Assembly (NCBI GenBank): GCA_023525715.1
Contig: CM042014.1
Location: 24,460,904 to 24,524,903, forward strand
Reading direction: 5' to 3'
DNA length: 64,000 bases
Source: Cichorium intybus
Taxonomy: Eukaryota; Streptophyta; Magnoliopsida; Asterales; Asteraceae
The notes under the pieces were generated by a model. It did no database searches. It was not told the origin of the DNA and saw only the letters and a program-made list of their open reading frames with translations. This document shows, in pieces, positions 13,667 to 26,019 of this stretch; the first letter of the stretch is position 1, and each line of letters opens with the position of its first letter. Position numbers and translations under genes: made by a program.

Positions 13667-13970
13667 AGCATGTTCGTCACATAGTTTTTGAGAGCTTTTA
13701 ACTAAAAAAAAATCTAATTTTTTTGTTCGGCAGTAGAAACTTTAACTTTTATTTTAACAAAAAGTTTCAAATCCAAAAGCTAAGCTACTTCAAGTAGCTT
13801 TTGAGAGCTTTTAGCTTTTTATTCTTATATTATTTTACATTTTTTAAAACTAGATATACTTTTGTTGAACACTTCTACACAAATAAAAGCTACAGTTACC
13901 ATCTACAAGTTTCTAACTTTCAACTACCAACTACCAACTACCGAGTTTTGTCAAAGATGACCTATATATT
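13667..13970. mobile_element. Possible small MITE-like repeat
   Basis: The stretch contains repeated GTAGCTTTTGAGAGCTTTTAG-type blocks and a small central palindrome (AAGCTACTTCAAGTAGCTT, about 13778-13800), common in plant MITEs. Ends and target duplication are not clear. Confidence 0.3.
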
Positions 13971-14417
13971 TCACATATTTCATGACTTGTGAATATCAAA
14001 TCATACTTTTAAATTCTATGAGGATGTGAGTTTATATTGTTCAAATGCTTATTTCTGCCGTTTCCAAAAAAGAATGATTGTTTCTAGTTGGCTTTGACTA
14101 TCATATGGGTAAAAGTTATTTCTAGTTAACGCTATATTATTTTACTGATGCTTCATGACTTTCTAGCCTTTTGTGCAAATATTGTTCTTGTCTATGATTA
14201 AATCAAATATTTCTTCGGTTTCTTAATTGTCCGATTCATAAAAATAGGTCAACATATCTTCCTCTTTTCGGTTGCAATTGTCCTGTTGTAACCAATACCT
14301 GGAAATTTCCTTTAACGAATATGTTTGTATGGCATTAGCCCGTGTGGCTCATTAAATGCTTGATGTATGCATTAAATAATTAAGTAGTGTGAATAATATG
14401 AGATGATAATTAAAGTA

Positions 14418-16015
14418 AGGGCAAATTTCATAAAAGACACAAACTTTTCAAAAAAATTTGATTTTGACACTGTGTTATTTTTTTTTCAATTAAGTCACTA
14501 AGTTTTCAATTTTTTTCAATTACGTCACTATGTTTTCAATTTGGTTTCAATTTTGACCATTTGACCAGTCAACCTGGTAGTCAGCTGATGTGGCATGATG
14601 ACGTGTCAGTCTTTGATAATGCGACGCTGACGTGGCATGCTGGCGTGGCACCCGAGTGTCAAAATTGAAAACACAGTGACTTAATTGGAAAAAAATTGAA
14701 AACTTAGTGTTTTAATTGAAAAAAAAATAACACAGTGTCAAAATCAATTTTTTTTTTTGAAAAGTTAGTGTTCTTTTTGTAATTTTTCCTACATTTTTAA
14801 AATGATAAATTCGTCTTTTTACGTTTTTAGAACGTATAAATATATTTTTTTACAAGTATAAATACGTATTTTTATATTTTTAGAAACATAGATACATTGT
14901 CATAAATATATATAAACGTATTTTATATTTTTAGAAACATATGTGATTATATGTAAAACAAACGTATTTTATATTTATAAAAACGTAAAAGTAAGTATTT
15001 ATTCGTTAATTTATGTTTGTTCTTTTATGTTGGTTTAAGTTTTTTTTCACTATTTTTCTACCATAAACATACTTTTGATTGATACGATACGTGATTATAT
15101 GAAAAACAAAACGTATTTTATATTTCTAAAAACATAAAAATAAGTATTAACGTTAATTTATATTTGTTTGTTTATGTTTGTTCGTTTAAGTTCGTTTTCA
15201 CTATTTTTCCACTATAAACATGTTTGTTCGTTTAAGTTCGTTTACGTTCGTTCGGTTAGAAGTATAATACATTTTAGTTGTATAAATATGTTTTTACGTC
15301 TTTAGAAGTATAAATACATATTTTTATGTTTTTAGAAATATAAATATATTTTTATGTTGGTTTAAGTTCGTTCGGTTAAAAGTATAATACATTTTAAGAA
15401 GTATAAATACGTTTTTTACGTCTTTAGAAGTATAAATACATATTATTATATTTTTAGAAGTATAATACATTTTTAGAAGTATAAATACATTTTTTCGTCT
15501 TTAGAAGTATAAATACGTATATATACTTATGAAAATGTATGTATGCTTCTAAAAGTATAAAAATACGTCTTTATACTTGTAAAAAATATATTTATACGTT
15601 CTAAAAATGTAAAAAGACGAATTTATCATTTTAAAAATTGTAGGAAAAATTCCAAAAAAGACACTAACTTTAAAAAAAATGATTTTGACACTGTGTTATT
15701 TTTTTCAATTAAAACACTAAGTTTTCAATTTTTTCCAATTAAGTCACTATGTTTTCAATTTTGTTTCAATTTTGACACTCGGGTGCCACGTCAGCATGTC
15801 ATGTCAGCGTCGCATCATTAAAGACTGACACGTCATCATGCCACATCACCTGACTACCGGGTTGACCGGTCAAATGGTCAAAATTGAAACCAAATTGAAA
15901 ACATAATGACTTAATTGAAAAAAATTGAAAACTTAGTGACTTAATTGAAAAAAAAATTAACACAATGTCAAAATCGAATTTTTTTGAAAAGTTAGTGTCT
16001 TTTATGAAATTTGCC
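14418..16015. mobile_element. Compound foldback (MULE-like) element: an inverted pair of palindromes
   Basis: Two units of about 370 bp (about 14418-14790 and 15640-16015) lie in inverted orientation. Each unit is itself nearly palindromic, built of TTTTGACACTGTGTTA, AAGTCACTAAGTTTTCAAT and their complements around a core with TGACGTGGCA-type repeats. The outer ends read GGCAAATTTCATAAAAG and its inverse. The flanks ATTAAAGTA (14409-14417) and ATTAAAATA (16016-16024) agree at 8 of 9 bases, as a MULE target duplication would. Between the units, 14790-15640 is a degenerate array of TAGAAGTATAAATACGT-like repeats. No transposase is present. Confidence 0.7.
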
Positions 16016-16616
16016 ATTAAAATAAAAAATTCTTTTTTTTAAATCGACAACACATCCATAGGTATAAAGGGTAAAAGCAATAAATAATTAATATCTAATC
16101 TTAAGAAATGAACATGGAAAGTATAATAACACACCATATTATCATAGACCTATCCTATGATATATATTTTATTTAATTGATAAAATAAGATAATTGTCTC
16201 TTACCAAATTGAACTTTATAACAAAACTCGAATAATTAAACTCGAAACCCCAGTTCAAAATAGCATCTGGATCTCAATTACACGGAAATTTATTCATTAA
16301 ACATAAATTATATATACATAGATTTATAGGTAATATTCACTCATATCTTTGAAAATGGTCTCTCTTTAGTTCTTGTGTTCTTTTAATTGAACAGTTGTTT
16401 ATATAAATCAACAAATTTCTTTTTTAATAAACTATGTTTTACATGACACATTTAAATTATTAAGATAGTGACTTTTAGATTTATGTTTTTTTGGTGCATG
16501 AATCGAACTATCGAAGTCAGCGATTACATATTAGACTTTGAATTGGTCGAGATTTAACCCGATTGTTGTCCTATTCGATATAACCTAATATATTGGAGGA
16601 TAATAATAATTACAAC

Positions 16617-16640
16617 AAATATTATTATTATTATTCTTAT
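16617..16640. repeat. Short (ATT)n tract
   Basis: About seven ATT/TTA units. The surrounding 16025-16980 holds no gene I can support. Confidence 0.6.
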
Positions 16641-16987
16641 TTCATGGAATATCTCTAAATCAGGACATTCCTTTACAAAAATAATGACTAAATTTTAGTC
16701 AAAAACAGAATGCGTCACCATGGATGGATGATGGTAAGATCAGGCTCAGGCCGCCTTTCTGGTCGCTTTTGGGTGGCCGGGATACCACGCGCGGCCGTGC
16801 CAGAAAGTGACTCTGTGCACCTGAAAAGCCTTTCTAAATCTTCCTCCTCTTATATCATTTTTATCTGCTTGTTCCTTCCCCTCAAAATCCCGCAGTACGC
16901 AAACCTATATACCATCACACCAACATTCCATTCAATTCAAATCAGTAGAACGAAACCTAATAATTGGCTGTTTTCGTATATATACAA

Positions 16988-17394
16988 TTATACCTCGCCA
17001 TTGCATATAAACTTTTTACCTCCATGTGTACTAATTACGATCTCCTTTCCCCTTCCATCACCTGCATCCATGGTTAATTCGGGAATTACAAAATTGTTAC
17101 ATGAAATCATGTGCGAGTGCGTGCGTTAACACCTGAAGTAGGAACATCGTCATCATCGGGAACGGATTGAACGTACTCTCTAAAGCTAGGAGATCCTACC
17201 CACAACGGCTCAACATTCCCATCATGGGCGGCGTTAATCTTTTGCAATGCCGGTGGTTGGTCGAGGATTAATGTTTCTGATGTATCCCTGATTAGCAATT
17301 TGTGAGGATCATCGTCGTGTTTGCTATGGTGGGGGCTGCGAAACACGCCCAGACCCTCGTCTCTAAGGTTGGATCTGGACGTGCCGCAACCCAT
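16988..17394 (-). CDS. Small MGCG-type protein, tentative two-exon model
   Basis: Exon 1 (17394-17133) begins MGCGTSRSNLRDEG, with a Gly at position 2 followed by Cys. This suggests N-myristoylation with possible palmitoylation and membrane attachment. It has a polar, acidic middle and the block GSPSFREYV before an Asp run. The upstream in-frame Met at 17436 would hide the myristoylation site, so the internal start is preferred. A good donor (CTTCAG|GTGTTAAC) ends the exon. A possible second exon (17061-16988) follows ATGCAG|GTGATGG, joins in phase and stops after 23 more residues, for about 111 in all. SPSFR-type proteins with an MGCG start are common in plants but their function is not known to me. 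Exon 2 is a weak inference. Confidence 0.45.
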
Positions 17395-17711
17395 TATTAT
17401 GGACGAGGATACCGTTGATGAAGGAACAAAGCTCACATAGATTGAGAGAAAAAGATGGAGAAATTGGGAAATGGGGAATCGGAGTGAGGGGGTTGGACGG
17501 CGACATTATGTGGTTGTATGGCAGAGAAGGAAGGAACGAGGGATGTTACGGGTATTACGGACATCCTATCCAACAAACAAACCTCATTTTACCATAATCA
17601 TGCACTTTACTTAACTGCCTTTTTGCACCAACTCTCTTAATTATATATTCCAACACATAGCAGAATAGGTAAGGTTTTCTAATAATAGTTCCAGTTTGGC
17701 TATGAAGGATG

Positions 17712-18420
17712 ACTATCAAATCCACTCCGTGAGTGTGAAGGAGCAGGCAAGTGGATAATGGAAGTGACGTTGCTATTACTGTCTTTTATTGTGGATTTGG
17801 GAGTAGATACGGATGTGTTATCATTACCAGGATCAGTTTCATGATTTGTTACCGTTTGTTGCGACTTGCTGAATGGATTGCTCTGAGGAATAGAAGCGAC
17901 AGGTGTTCTTGGAGGAGGTAGCACATAAGAGTGGCGGGGTTGTGTTTCCTTAGGTTTCTCATATGAATCGACTTTTTCTGGGAATAATGGGGCAGAGTAA
18001 CTGCTCCCCCGAGCTTGCCTACCAAATATCTGATGATCCCCTTGATGTTTGTAATTATTTATCTGCATAATGAAATTGTAAATGATATCTTAGAAGACAC
18101 GTTATGTAAATTTTAACAATGAAAATGAATATGCACCGTTGCATACCTGTCGATCTTCTAAAGTTGGAACTTGAAGATGCGGTCGGTCTACCTGCAGTAC
18201 ATTTTAACTCGTTAACAGTGCTTTTGGTGTGCTAGTAAGAATGCGGTCGGTCTACCTGCAGTACATTTTCCATACCGAGCCTTGTACGCTACTAATTAAC
18301 TAACACCACTGATTACTATAAGAAGCCATAACCTAGTTTTATTAATTTTCTTCGTAGGTTCTCAAGCATATTCACATATATTTCGTTGCATGAGATTCGG
18401 GGTTATTTTGTAAATTCAGC
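17712..18420 (-). pseudogene. Duplicated fragment of the BAR-domain gene
   Basis: The stretch 17712-18195 is a near copy of 10287-10782: the start of the last exon, the whole preceding intron, exon 8 and its splice sites. After about 200 bp of unrelated sequence the match resumes at about 18391 (TGAGATTCGGGGTTATTTT), which corresponds to 10790-10810 in the parental intron. The coding part stays open for about 115 residues with small in-frame losses (for example one GAGCAG unit and an ATCTCATGATG-like stretch), then ends in a foreign SHPS tail. No BAR domain is included, so it cannot make the parental protein. It lies upstream of the MGCG gene and may contribute regulatory DNA. Confidence 0.85.
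18177..18269. repeat. 29-bp direct repeat spaced 64 bp
   Basis: Identical 29-bp copies at 18177-18205 and 18241-18269 begin ATGCGGTCGGTCTACCTGCA and end in GTACATTTT. The first lies at the exon 8/intron border of the BAR duplicate. The second lies inside the foreign 200-bp insert, as if the insert arose with a local copy of its edge. Confidence 0.85.
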
Positions 18421-18811
18421 TATGATTATGAATGCTTGAATCGTTTCGATCAATTGATTTCTAGTTACTTAATCGACTGGAAATTGATGATGTAAATGAA
18501 TAAATGATAGGATTCATTTTAGGTTACAATATTGTGTACACTATTTTTGTAAAATCAAGCTTACATTTTGGATTTGGTGATTCTTCGTTCTAAATGCTTA
18601 TCGTAGCATGTTTAGGAACAGTTATGTTTAACGGGTAATCAAGAGCATGCTTTTTAGACTAAAAATCATTATTACACGTGCTGATTATTATTTTCCCCAT
18701 ATTAGAATAGAGAAATGAGAATACAGACGAGATAATTACGATATGGGCTAACAAATAAAGCTGGGCTACAACAATAGACAATGGGCTAAAATAATACAAC
18801 AAATAATAAAC

Positions 18812-20114
18812 ACTAATACGCCTCCGCAGTTTGAGGAGGAGGTCGATAACAGATGCTCAAGCTGGATTTGAACTCAGTAAATAACGAACTCGGGAGTCCC
18901 TTTGTGAAAAAATATATGTATTGATGGCAGGAGGGAACGTGAAGAACGCGTATGTGACCCGTAGAAACTTTGTCGCGAACAAAGTGTATGTCATTTTTAT
19001 ATGTTTTGTGCCTTGGTGTAGAACAGGGTTAGTGGAAAGGTAAACTGCACTAACATTGTCACAATAGATGATTGTAGCTTTCCTGAAAGGAGTGTGAAGT
19101 TCTCTAAGTAGATTTCGCAGCCAACACATTTCGGCTACGACATCTGCAACCCCTCGCTATTACAGCTTCAACACTGGAACGGGACACTGTGGGTTGCCGC
19201 TTGGAAGACCATGGGAGAAGATTATCTCCGAGAAATACACAATATCCAATGGTGGATCTATAAGTGGAGGAGTAGCCCGAAGTCAAGGGTGCCGCGAACA
19301 TATGCAACAAGACCATTTGTGCTAGAACGGAGAAGTTGTAGCCTGAAGTCAAGGGTGCTGCGAACGTATCTAAGCATGCGTTTGAAAGCGTGAATATGAG
19401 GCTCTTTAGGATCATGCATGTATAGGCAAATTTGTTGAACCGCATATGAAAGATCTGGACGAGTGAAAGTGAGATACTGCAGGCCACCTGCTTATAAGCT
19501 GCGGTAAAGTGTAGGATCCGAGACGAGAGGACCAGACCCATCTAGTTTGGACTGAGTATCAGCAGGTGTGCGACAATAGTTACAATTACTCATGTTGGCA
19601 CGTTCAAGAAGCTCTAAAGCGTATGTTCTTTGAGAAAAAAATAGACGCTTGTCGTCTTGATTTGCCGAAATGCCAAGGAAATATGAGAGCTCGCCGAGGT
19701 CAATCATGGCAAATTCCTTGGTCAGAAGTGAAATGAAGCATTGTAGGAGGTATGTGGAGGAAGCCGGCAAAATAATGTTGTCGACATATAGTAATAGGTA
19801 GGCCATCTTCGTGCCCCTGCAACTAATAAAAACTGAAGAATCGTTGCGGCTGTGAGAAAAGCCAATCCTGGTGATGAAACTAGCAAAGCTGTGGAACCAT
19901 GCTCTTGGGCCTGTTTCGAGTTGTATAAGGATTTTTGCAGGTGACAGACATAATCCAGGTGAAGAGTCCCAAAATTTCGGAGGTAGATACATATAGACAG
20001 TTTCATTTAGTTGACCGTGCAAAAAAGCATTCTTGACGTCCAACTGATGAATAGGCCATTGGCAGGAGACCGCGAGACTCAAGACGGTGTGAATAGTTTC
20101 CAGTTTGACCACTT
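18812..20114 (-). pseudogene. Decayed Ty1/Copia retroelement: reverse transcriptase to RNase H remnant
   Basis: On the minus strand the coding remnant starts abruptly at about 20114 inside the reverse transcriptase (VKLETIHTVLSLAVS, LDVKNAFLHGQL) and runs through YFLGI and RNase H-like stretches (SRSSVEAVIA, MCWLRNLLRELHTPF) with several frameshifts. The catalytic YVDD is changed to YVDN. After the coding part comes a purine/GC-rich tract (CTGCGGAGGCGTATTAG), and TGTTTATT at 18812 probably starts the 3' LTR, whose far end I could not locate. A partly repeated segment around 19290-19370 adds to the damage. It is 5'-truncated and inactive. Confidence 0.85.
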
Positions 20115-21090
20115 ATGTTTTTTCCCTTAAAGCTGTGATTTTTTGTGCCTTTATTTTTTTAGGTACGTATCCTTCCACCACTTCGCTTCTCCTCCTCACG
20201 ACACCTCTTCTAATCCACTTTTACCACCCTTTTGGCTCCTTATTTATGTTTTTCATTGACTAACTTCATCTTTGTCGGCAAACAATACACAAACAGTCTC
20301 TATCCATATCTAGGTGACCTTAGATCTATGGCTGTTTTTCTACTTATATTTCCCCTAACCCAACGCCAAACAAAAGCTTAATTTTTATTGGAATGGCAAA
20401 CGAAGCATATGTTGTCCCATATATCAAAAAAAATTATTTACTATTTCTGTTTTCAGTCTTGATGAATTTCAAATTGTCTGACTAAACCGGACAAAGCTGA
20501 GATTTACTGTATCTTGGTGAGGCAATTTCCAAGCAGTATCATCTAGAAATTGATCGGATGTTTTGTTCGTTTTAGTTTCTTTAGTTGATATAGTCGTGAG
20601 TTTGAAGCCATGTCAGTTTATTCCTCTTTGTTCTGACTCTTTTACAAATCCGAACCTCATCATTTGTTTCAACAATTGTTTCTAGATCATTAGTTTTGAT
20701 AACAAATTTATAGTCGTTAATCAAATGCATCCCACCCATTTATGACAATATATAATGGTACTATGATCACAAACCATGCTCTTTCTACTATAAGTTTAAA
20801 TGAATGCTTAAATTTGCCCAAATAATTATTCATCATATTTTTATGATATTGACATTAGATGTAAACTAATTTTAATTCATTTAAGGTAAAAATTGGGTTT
20901 TTCATCTGTTTCATTTCCTTAATTTGTTCTGAAGAAGAATGCCAAAAACAAAATAATAAATAGCTCATATGCCAACTCAAAATTTGCATCCAATGAGTCT
21001 CTACCACAAACATTTATAATTTGACTTATCCAGGTTTATTTTAATTTTTAGGCATAAATGTCATGGACGTAGGGGTTTCTCTATTAATAT
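20115..21090. other. Gene-free stretch
   Basis: AT-rich intergenic DNA; I see no gene or clear repeat boundary. Confidence 0.5.
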
Positions 21091-23225
21091 ATAGACGAAT
21101 GTCCGCGCGTTGCGCAGGAAAACATTATGTAGTCAAAATATTAATAGACTATATTGGCAAAAATAATTAATTTATTATCATCACCTATGAACTAATTATT
21201 TTTATAATAAAATAAAATATTGATGTAAATTAGTGATATTATCTTTAACCATAAGATAAAAGACATTTATTAGAAAGTTGAAAATAAAATTTTCAAACCA
21301 TATATACTAATATAATCTCATTAACGAAATAATATTAAGATTATATTATGTTTCAAAATAAATATTTAATTTATTTTGCATCTTAATTATGTATATATCA
21401 ACAATAACTACCAACAAAATATTGTGTAAAAACACAAATATAGTATATCTTTAGCAAAAACCATCTCCAACCTCAGTAAATCATTTTTATTCTTAAGATT
21501 AATTGTTTCCATATCGTACACAAGTGCACTTGAATAACTCACTCATCTTTCAATGGATTAACCTCATTATCTTAGTATATGTCATCACAATGGTGAAGTC
21601 CTTATTTGTAATAAAGTCTTTTCATATGGTTTTGTCAAACCACATATTTAATAAAAAAAACTAATTCTAGTGAATATTTATTTTAATATCAAGACTCTCT
21701 AGTTAATTGATATTTATGATACTTAAAATAATGAAAAATAAAAAATATCATATATTTTTTCAATTTCAACTAAATTGGTTATTGAATGTTGATACAAAAA
21801 TTACTCATTTCAAAATACGGATTTTTGACGTTAATTTTACTTGAAAATCTTTCAATTGTTGAATTAAAAATCATGATTTGTAAAAGCTTTCGAATTGGAG
21901 TACTTAAGAGATAACAAAATATTTCACAAATATGAATTATTATTTAAAAAATGACTCTATACTAAGGTTTTAGAAAGCACTAATTAGTTTAATTACAAAA
22001 CAATAATATAGCTAATGATGAACCTATATATTCTGATAAGGTACACATCTAAGAAAACGAAGATGACCCAAACCCAGATCCAGCTAATGCTAAATTATGA
22101 TAAAGCTTCAGACCGTAATGTTAATGATTTAACTAATTTTAGACACTACATACACCATAAATTAAAAAAAATTATTGCCAACACTTAAACAACTAAAAAC
22201 TAATGTTTAATTAAAATAATCTACCTTGATTAATATGGTAAAATCATTATAATATCTAACTTTGTCATAATATTTACGATTACGAACTAATGATAATGTT
22301 TGTATTACTTTAATAAGCATATTTTATGCACATTTAATTTAAAAATTACATATACAATAAAATTAAAATAATGTTTCATCGTCAACTTTGAACAATTAAA
22401 AATAATGTTTATTTAAAATAAAATATCATGATTCATGTGATAATATCATTATAATATCTAACTTAGTCATAATATTTATGATTATAAACTAATGATAATA
22501 TTTGTATTGATATTATACATATAATTTAGGTGACTGTAAAATGCATTTACATATTAAAAAACGCTATTTAAGTATTAATTATTTTTTATTATAAATGCAA
22601 GAATAAAACTTCATGATAGTCTTTATTAAATATGCACATAGTTTAGGTGATTGTAAAATGCACTTACATATTAACAAGAATAAAACTTCATGATAGTCTT
22701 AACTTTTTTATAATATATAACTTTATCATATCATTTATAATTATAAACTAACGTTGATATTCTTATTGAAAAGAATTTGAAAGTTCATAAGAGTTTTAAA
22801 TAAATTGGATTGAATGAAAATACCTCTCTTAATAATAGTAATATATAAGTAATTGTAAAATGTAATCATATATTAGCAAACTCTGTTTTTCAGAAGATAA
22901 TTATAATATATAATTTACTAAGTATTTTGTAAAAACTATTCAATTTGGTCAAGTTTAAGTATTGATTATATATAATTTACTAAGTATTTTGTAAAAACCA
23001 TTCATTTCAATCAAATTTATGTATTAATTATTTTAATTAGAAATAACAATAAAACTTCATGATAGACTTTATTAAATATACACATAGTTTAGGTGATTGT
23101 AAAATATGGTTATTGTAGAACAATTAGTAAGGATTATAAAAAGAAATTTAAAAGTTATTGGAAATATGAAAAGACATAAAGTTTCAAATCAATGTGGTGC
23201 TTGGAAATATGTTTCTTTTATAAGA
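21091..23225 (-). mobile_element. Helitron-like element B (non-autonomous)
   Basis: On the minus strand the 5' end reads TCTTATAAAAGAAAC at 23225. The 3' side has the GC-rich hairpin CCTGCGCAACGCGCGG (21102-21117) followed by ACATTCGT and CTAT, where an intact Helitron would have CTAG. The interior is very AT-rich and carries at least three copies of a block with AAACTTCATGATAG, TTTAGGTGATTGTAAAATG and ACATATTA (around 22520-22550, 22605-22690 and 23045-23105). No Rep/helicase gene is present. The 3' terminus has decayed, so the boundary is approximate. Confidence 0.55.
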
Positions 23226-23227
23226 TA

Positions 23228-25352
23228 CTAGGTGAATACTCACGCGTTGCGCAGAAAAAAAATTATTAGTAAAAATATAAACAAAATAATGTTATTCTTT
23301 TACCAAATTAAAATAAATTATATAAAACATTTCTTTATTATTTTACCTATATGATAATAAATACATGTGTCATAAATTTGAAAGACAACGAATTTTAATA
23401 ATTTTAATAAATAAATACAATGCACCAAATAAAAATCAAATTAATATGGTTTTAGATAAAGGATTATATCAAACCACATGATTTTAATAGTCAACCAACA
23501 TGTTGGCATTGGATAAAATTTTTGTATAATTTCAAATTTAATTTTACTTTTATCTATTTTAAAATAAATTTAAAGATTGCGTATTTGGTCATGTTTTAAT
23601 TTTAAATATTTAATTTAAATTAATAATATGCTCTATGGTGGATAATGGAAGAAAATGAATTGTATTGTATAAGAGAAAGAGAAAAAGTCATATATGTATG
23701 TGAAACAATGTGGGATAAAGAAAAAAAAAATCTTAAATTGATACGGGTAAAAGATAAACCATTTATCTTGAACCACATTGATTTGAATGGCTTCCTATAT
23801 AATTAAAAAAATAGATAAATATATAGTCAAAATACACAAAGTATATTAAATTAGAAATTGTCGTTTTTAACCATTAATACTGCATAAGAAATAAAAGTTC
23901 AAAATTGCATTATCCAGCATAATGCATGCGATTTTGTGCAACTTGATGAACGAATCCATAACTCATCTTGAATCGACTCGCTAACATTTTAAAGCTCAAC
24001 TTCATTAAAAAATAAGAAAACTTTAACTATATATTTTCTTGAACTTTAATATTTGGAAATGTTTCCAACAGTAGAAAATATCTAATGCTTTATATAGTTG
24101 TTTTAACCTGAGAGAGACATTTATTTATAGAATAAAAAAGCTTCTTGAGTTGGTTTATCATGACGATGTGGGATCAAATTTTTTTTCATAGTGTGTTATT
24201 TTGTGTAATTTTCTTATCCCACATCACTTAAAAAACACAACTGAAGAGAAATCAAACATCTATAAGTAAAGAGACTAATACAATTCTCATCCCACATAGC
24301 TTAAGAAACAAATTTCAAGGGAAAGTAAACATCTATAAGTAGAAGGCTAAAATCTTTCTATCATATATTTGTTCTTTTATGTTCTTGATTGTAACCAGAT
24401 TAGGAATCGGTCAACATTCCATGAACCTTTGGTTTCAGTTTTGGACCGTTTTCGTAAAATTTGGACGGATACTCACCGATGTCCACAGCGATCTGTTTTT
24501 TCTAATAAATTCAAATTAATATGGTACATGATAAAAATTCATCTTGAACTATATTGATTAAATGACATCTATTATAATATTTATATATATAAACAGATTA
24601 GTTTAAACTTTGAAGTATTACTATTTGAAAGTTTTATGTGCATAAATCTTATGAAAGCGAAATAAAATGTTTACAACGTTGTCATCACACATTGAACTGT
24701 GGCACACAACTTACTATGAACTTGCAACTCAATTGGTTTTTTAATAGTTTTAACTGTTTTAAATATTCATCTTTTTAGTTTCAATGGTTTTGGAAGTTAA
24801 AATGAAATAGGATAATTGTTGAAACTTTGAGATAAAAACATTTTTTATGATAAATTGACCACTAATTAACAATAGAATTTAAAAAGAATGGTATGATCAA
24901 GATTGATAAGAAAACCTAAAGAGTTGTATTATACAAGGGAAAAAATTAAAGGTTATATATGTGCAACAGAACATCCTTGTCATTTTTCTACGACATACTT
25001 TAAACTTGTAACTTACTCAGTTTCAAAAAAATATTTAGTAATATTCATATTTCATTTTTGAGTTTTAATACTTTTAGAAACTAAAACCTATAAATAGAAG
25101 CCTTTATCACTTTGATAAAACATATTTGTATGATAAAACGATATTTAATTAATAATTGACTTTGAAAGTCATATTATGATGAAGATTGATGGATAATATT
25201 ATCAAATTAGTGGTATTATATAAGTGAAAGATGAAATGTTAGACAAATGCATGAAACGATGTGAGACAAAGAAAAAATATCAACATAATATGGTGAAAAA
25301 TAAATTATTAATGTTCAACCACATTGTTTTGAATGATCTTCTTTATAATAGA
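23228..25352 (-). mobile_element. Helitron-like element A (non-autonomous)
   Basis: On the minus strand it starts TCTATTATAAAGAAGATC at 25352, with A as the preceding base. It ends with the hairpin CTGCGCAACGCGTGAG, then TATTCAC and CTAG (23231-23228), followed by T, exactly as expected for Helitron insertion between A and T. There are no coding genes. The 5'-terminal 100 bp recurs in diverged form at about 23700-23806 and in shorter form near 24520-24575 in the same orientation. An approximately 75-bp direct repeat (CATCCCACAT...AACATCTATAAGTA) occurs twice at about 24212-24354. Confidence 0.7.
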
Positions 25353-25415
25353 TAGTAAAAACATTTACAATTGAAAATGAGGATGAAGGAGGTTGAACTA
25401 AGACCTTCATATTAA

Positions 25416-25639
25416 GGCTGAGGGTGTGGGAGACGGAGAGAACGCGAGGAGGGGGAGAGAGAGAAAAAGATAACCAATGAGAAGGAAACAACTGAAAAAA
25501 GGGGCGTTTTGGGAGCGTCTCCGGGAAGACGCATGAGAACGAGTACGTCGCATAACAGAAGAGGGGGGGCGGTGTTTGGCCGCGTTCTAGGCGTCACTTC
25601 AGTCAGGATGCGGGTGTGCGTCCGGCACACCCCTCAGCC
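25416..25639. mobile_element. Tourist/Harbinger-type MITE, 224 bp
   Basis: Terminal inverted repeats GGCTGAGGGTGTG (left) and GGCTGAGGGGTGTG (right, reversed) are flanked by TAA at 25413-25415 and 25640-25642, the 3-bp duplication of PIF/Harbinger elements. The interior is GC-rich against very AT-rich surroundings, and any reading frame in it is incidental. Confidence 0.8.
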
Positions 25640-26019
25640 TAAAGGAAAACATGCATAGCCACTCAATGACGTTTAATGGCACATAAGAATATTCACACTT
25701 ATGGTTTTGAAAATGAATATGTAAAAATGAGTTTTACAATCATACCTGAATGAACACTCGTAAAAAACTTATTTTCTAAAAACGAATTCTTAAAAAAGTT
25801 TTTGTTTTAGAAAAAATATAAAAATAAATTTTAAAAAAAGTTAGAGAATTTTTTTTTTAAAATAGACCATAATAAAATTATATAAAAAATATAAAAAAAT
25901 AAAATAGGACAAACTTGGGATCAACTTTTGGATCAGATAGATAGGACGAATTTCATGATATGATTATGTATATAAAAAGATAAAGCTCTAAAAGAGGTGG
26001 ATCAAATCCCTGATCTTCA

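Noticed and set aside
16710..17129. 139-residue frame on the plus strand
   Set aside because: No recognisable family, composition unlike coding DNA, and it overlaps the better-supported minus-strand MGCG model.
24369..24557. 62-residue plus-strand frame
   Set aside because: It lies within Helitron A, AT-rich, with no family resemblance.
25412..25630. 72-residue minus-strand frame
   Set aside because: It coincides with a MITE bounded by inverted repeats and TAA duplications.
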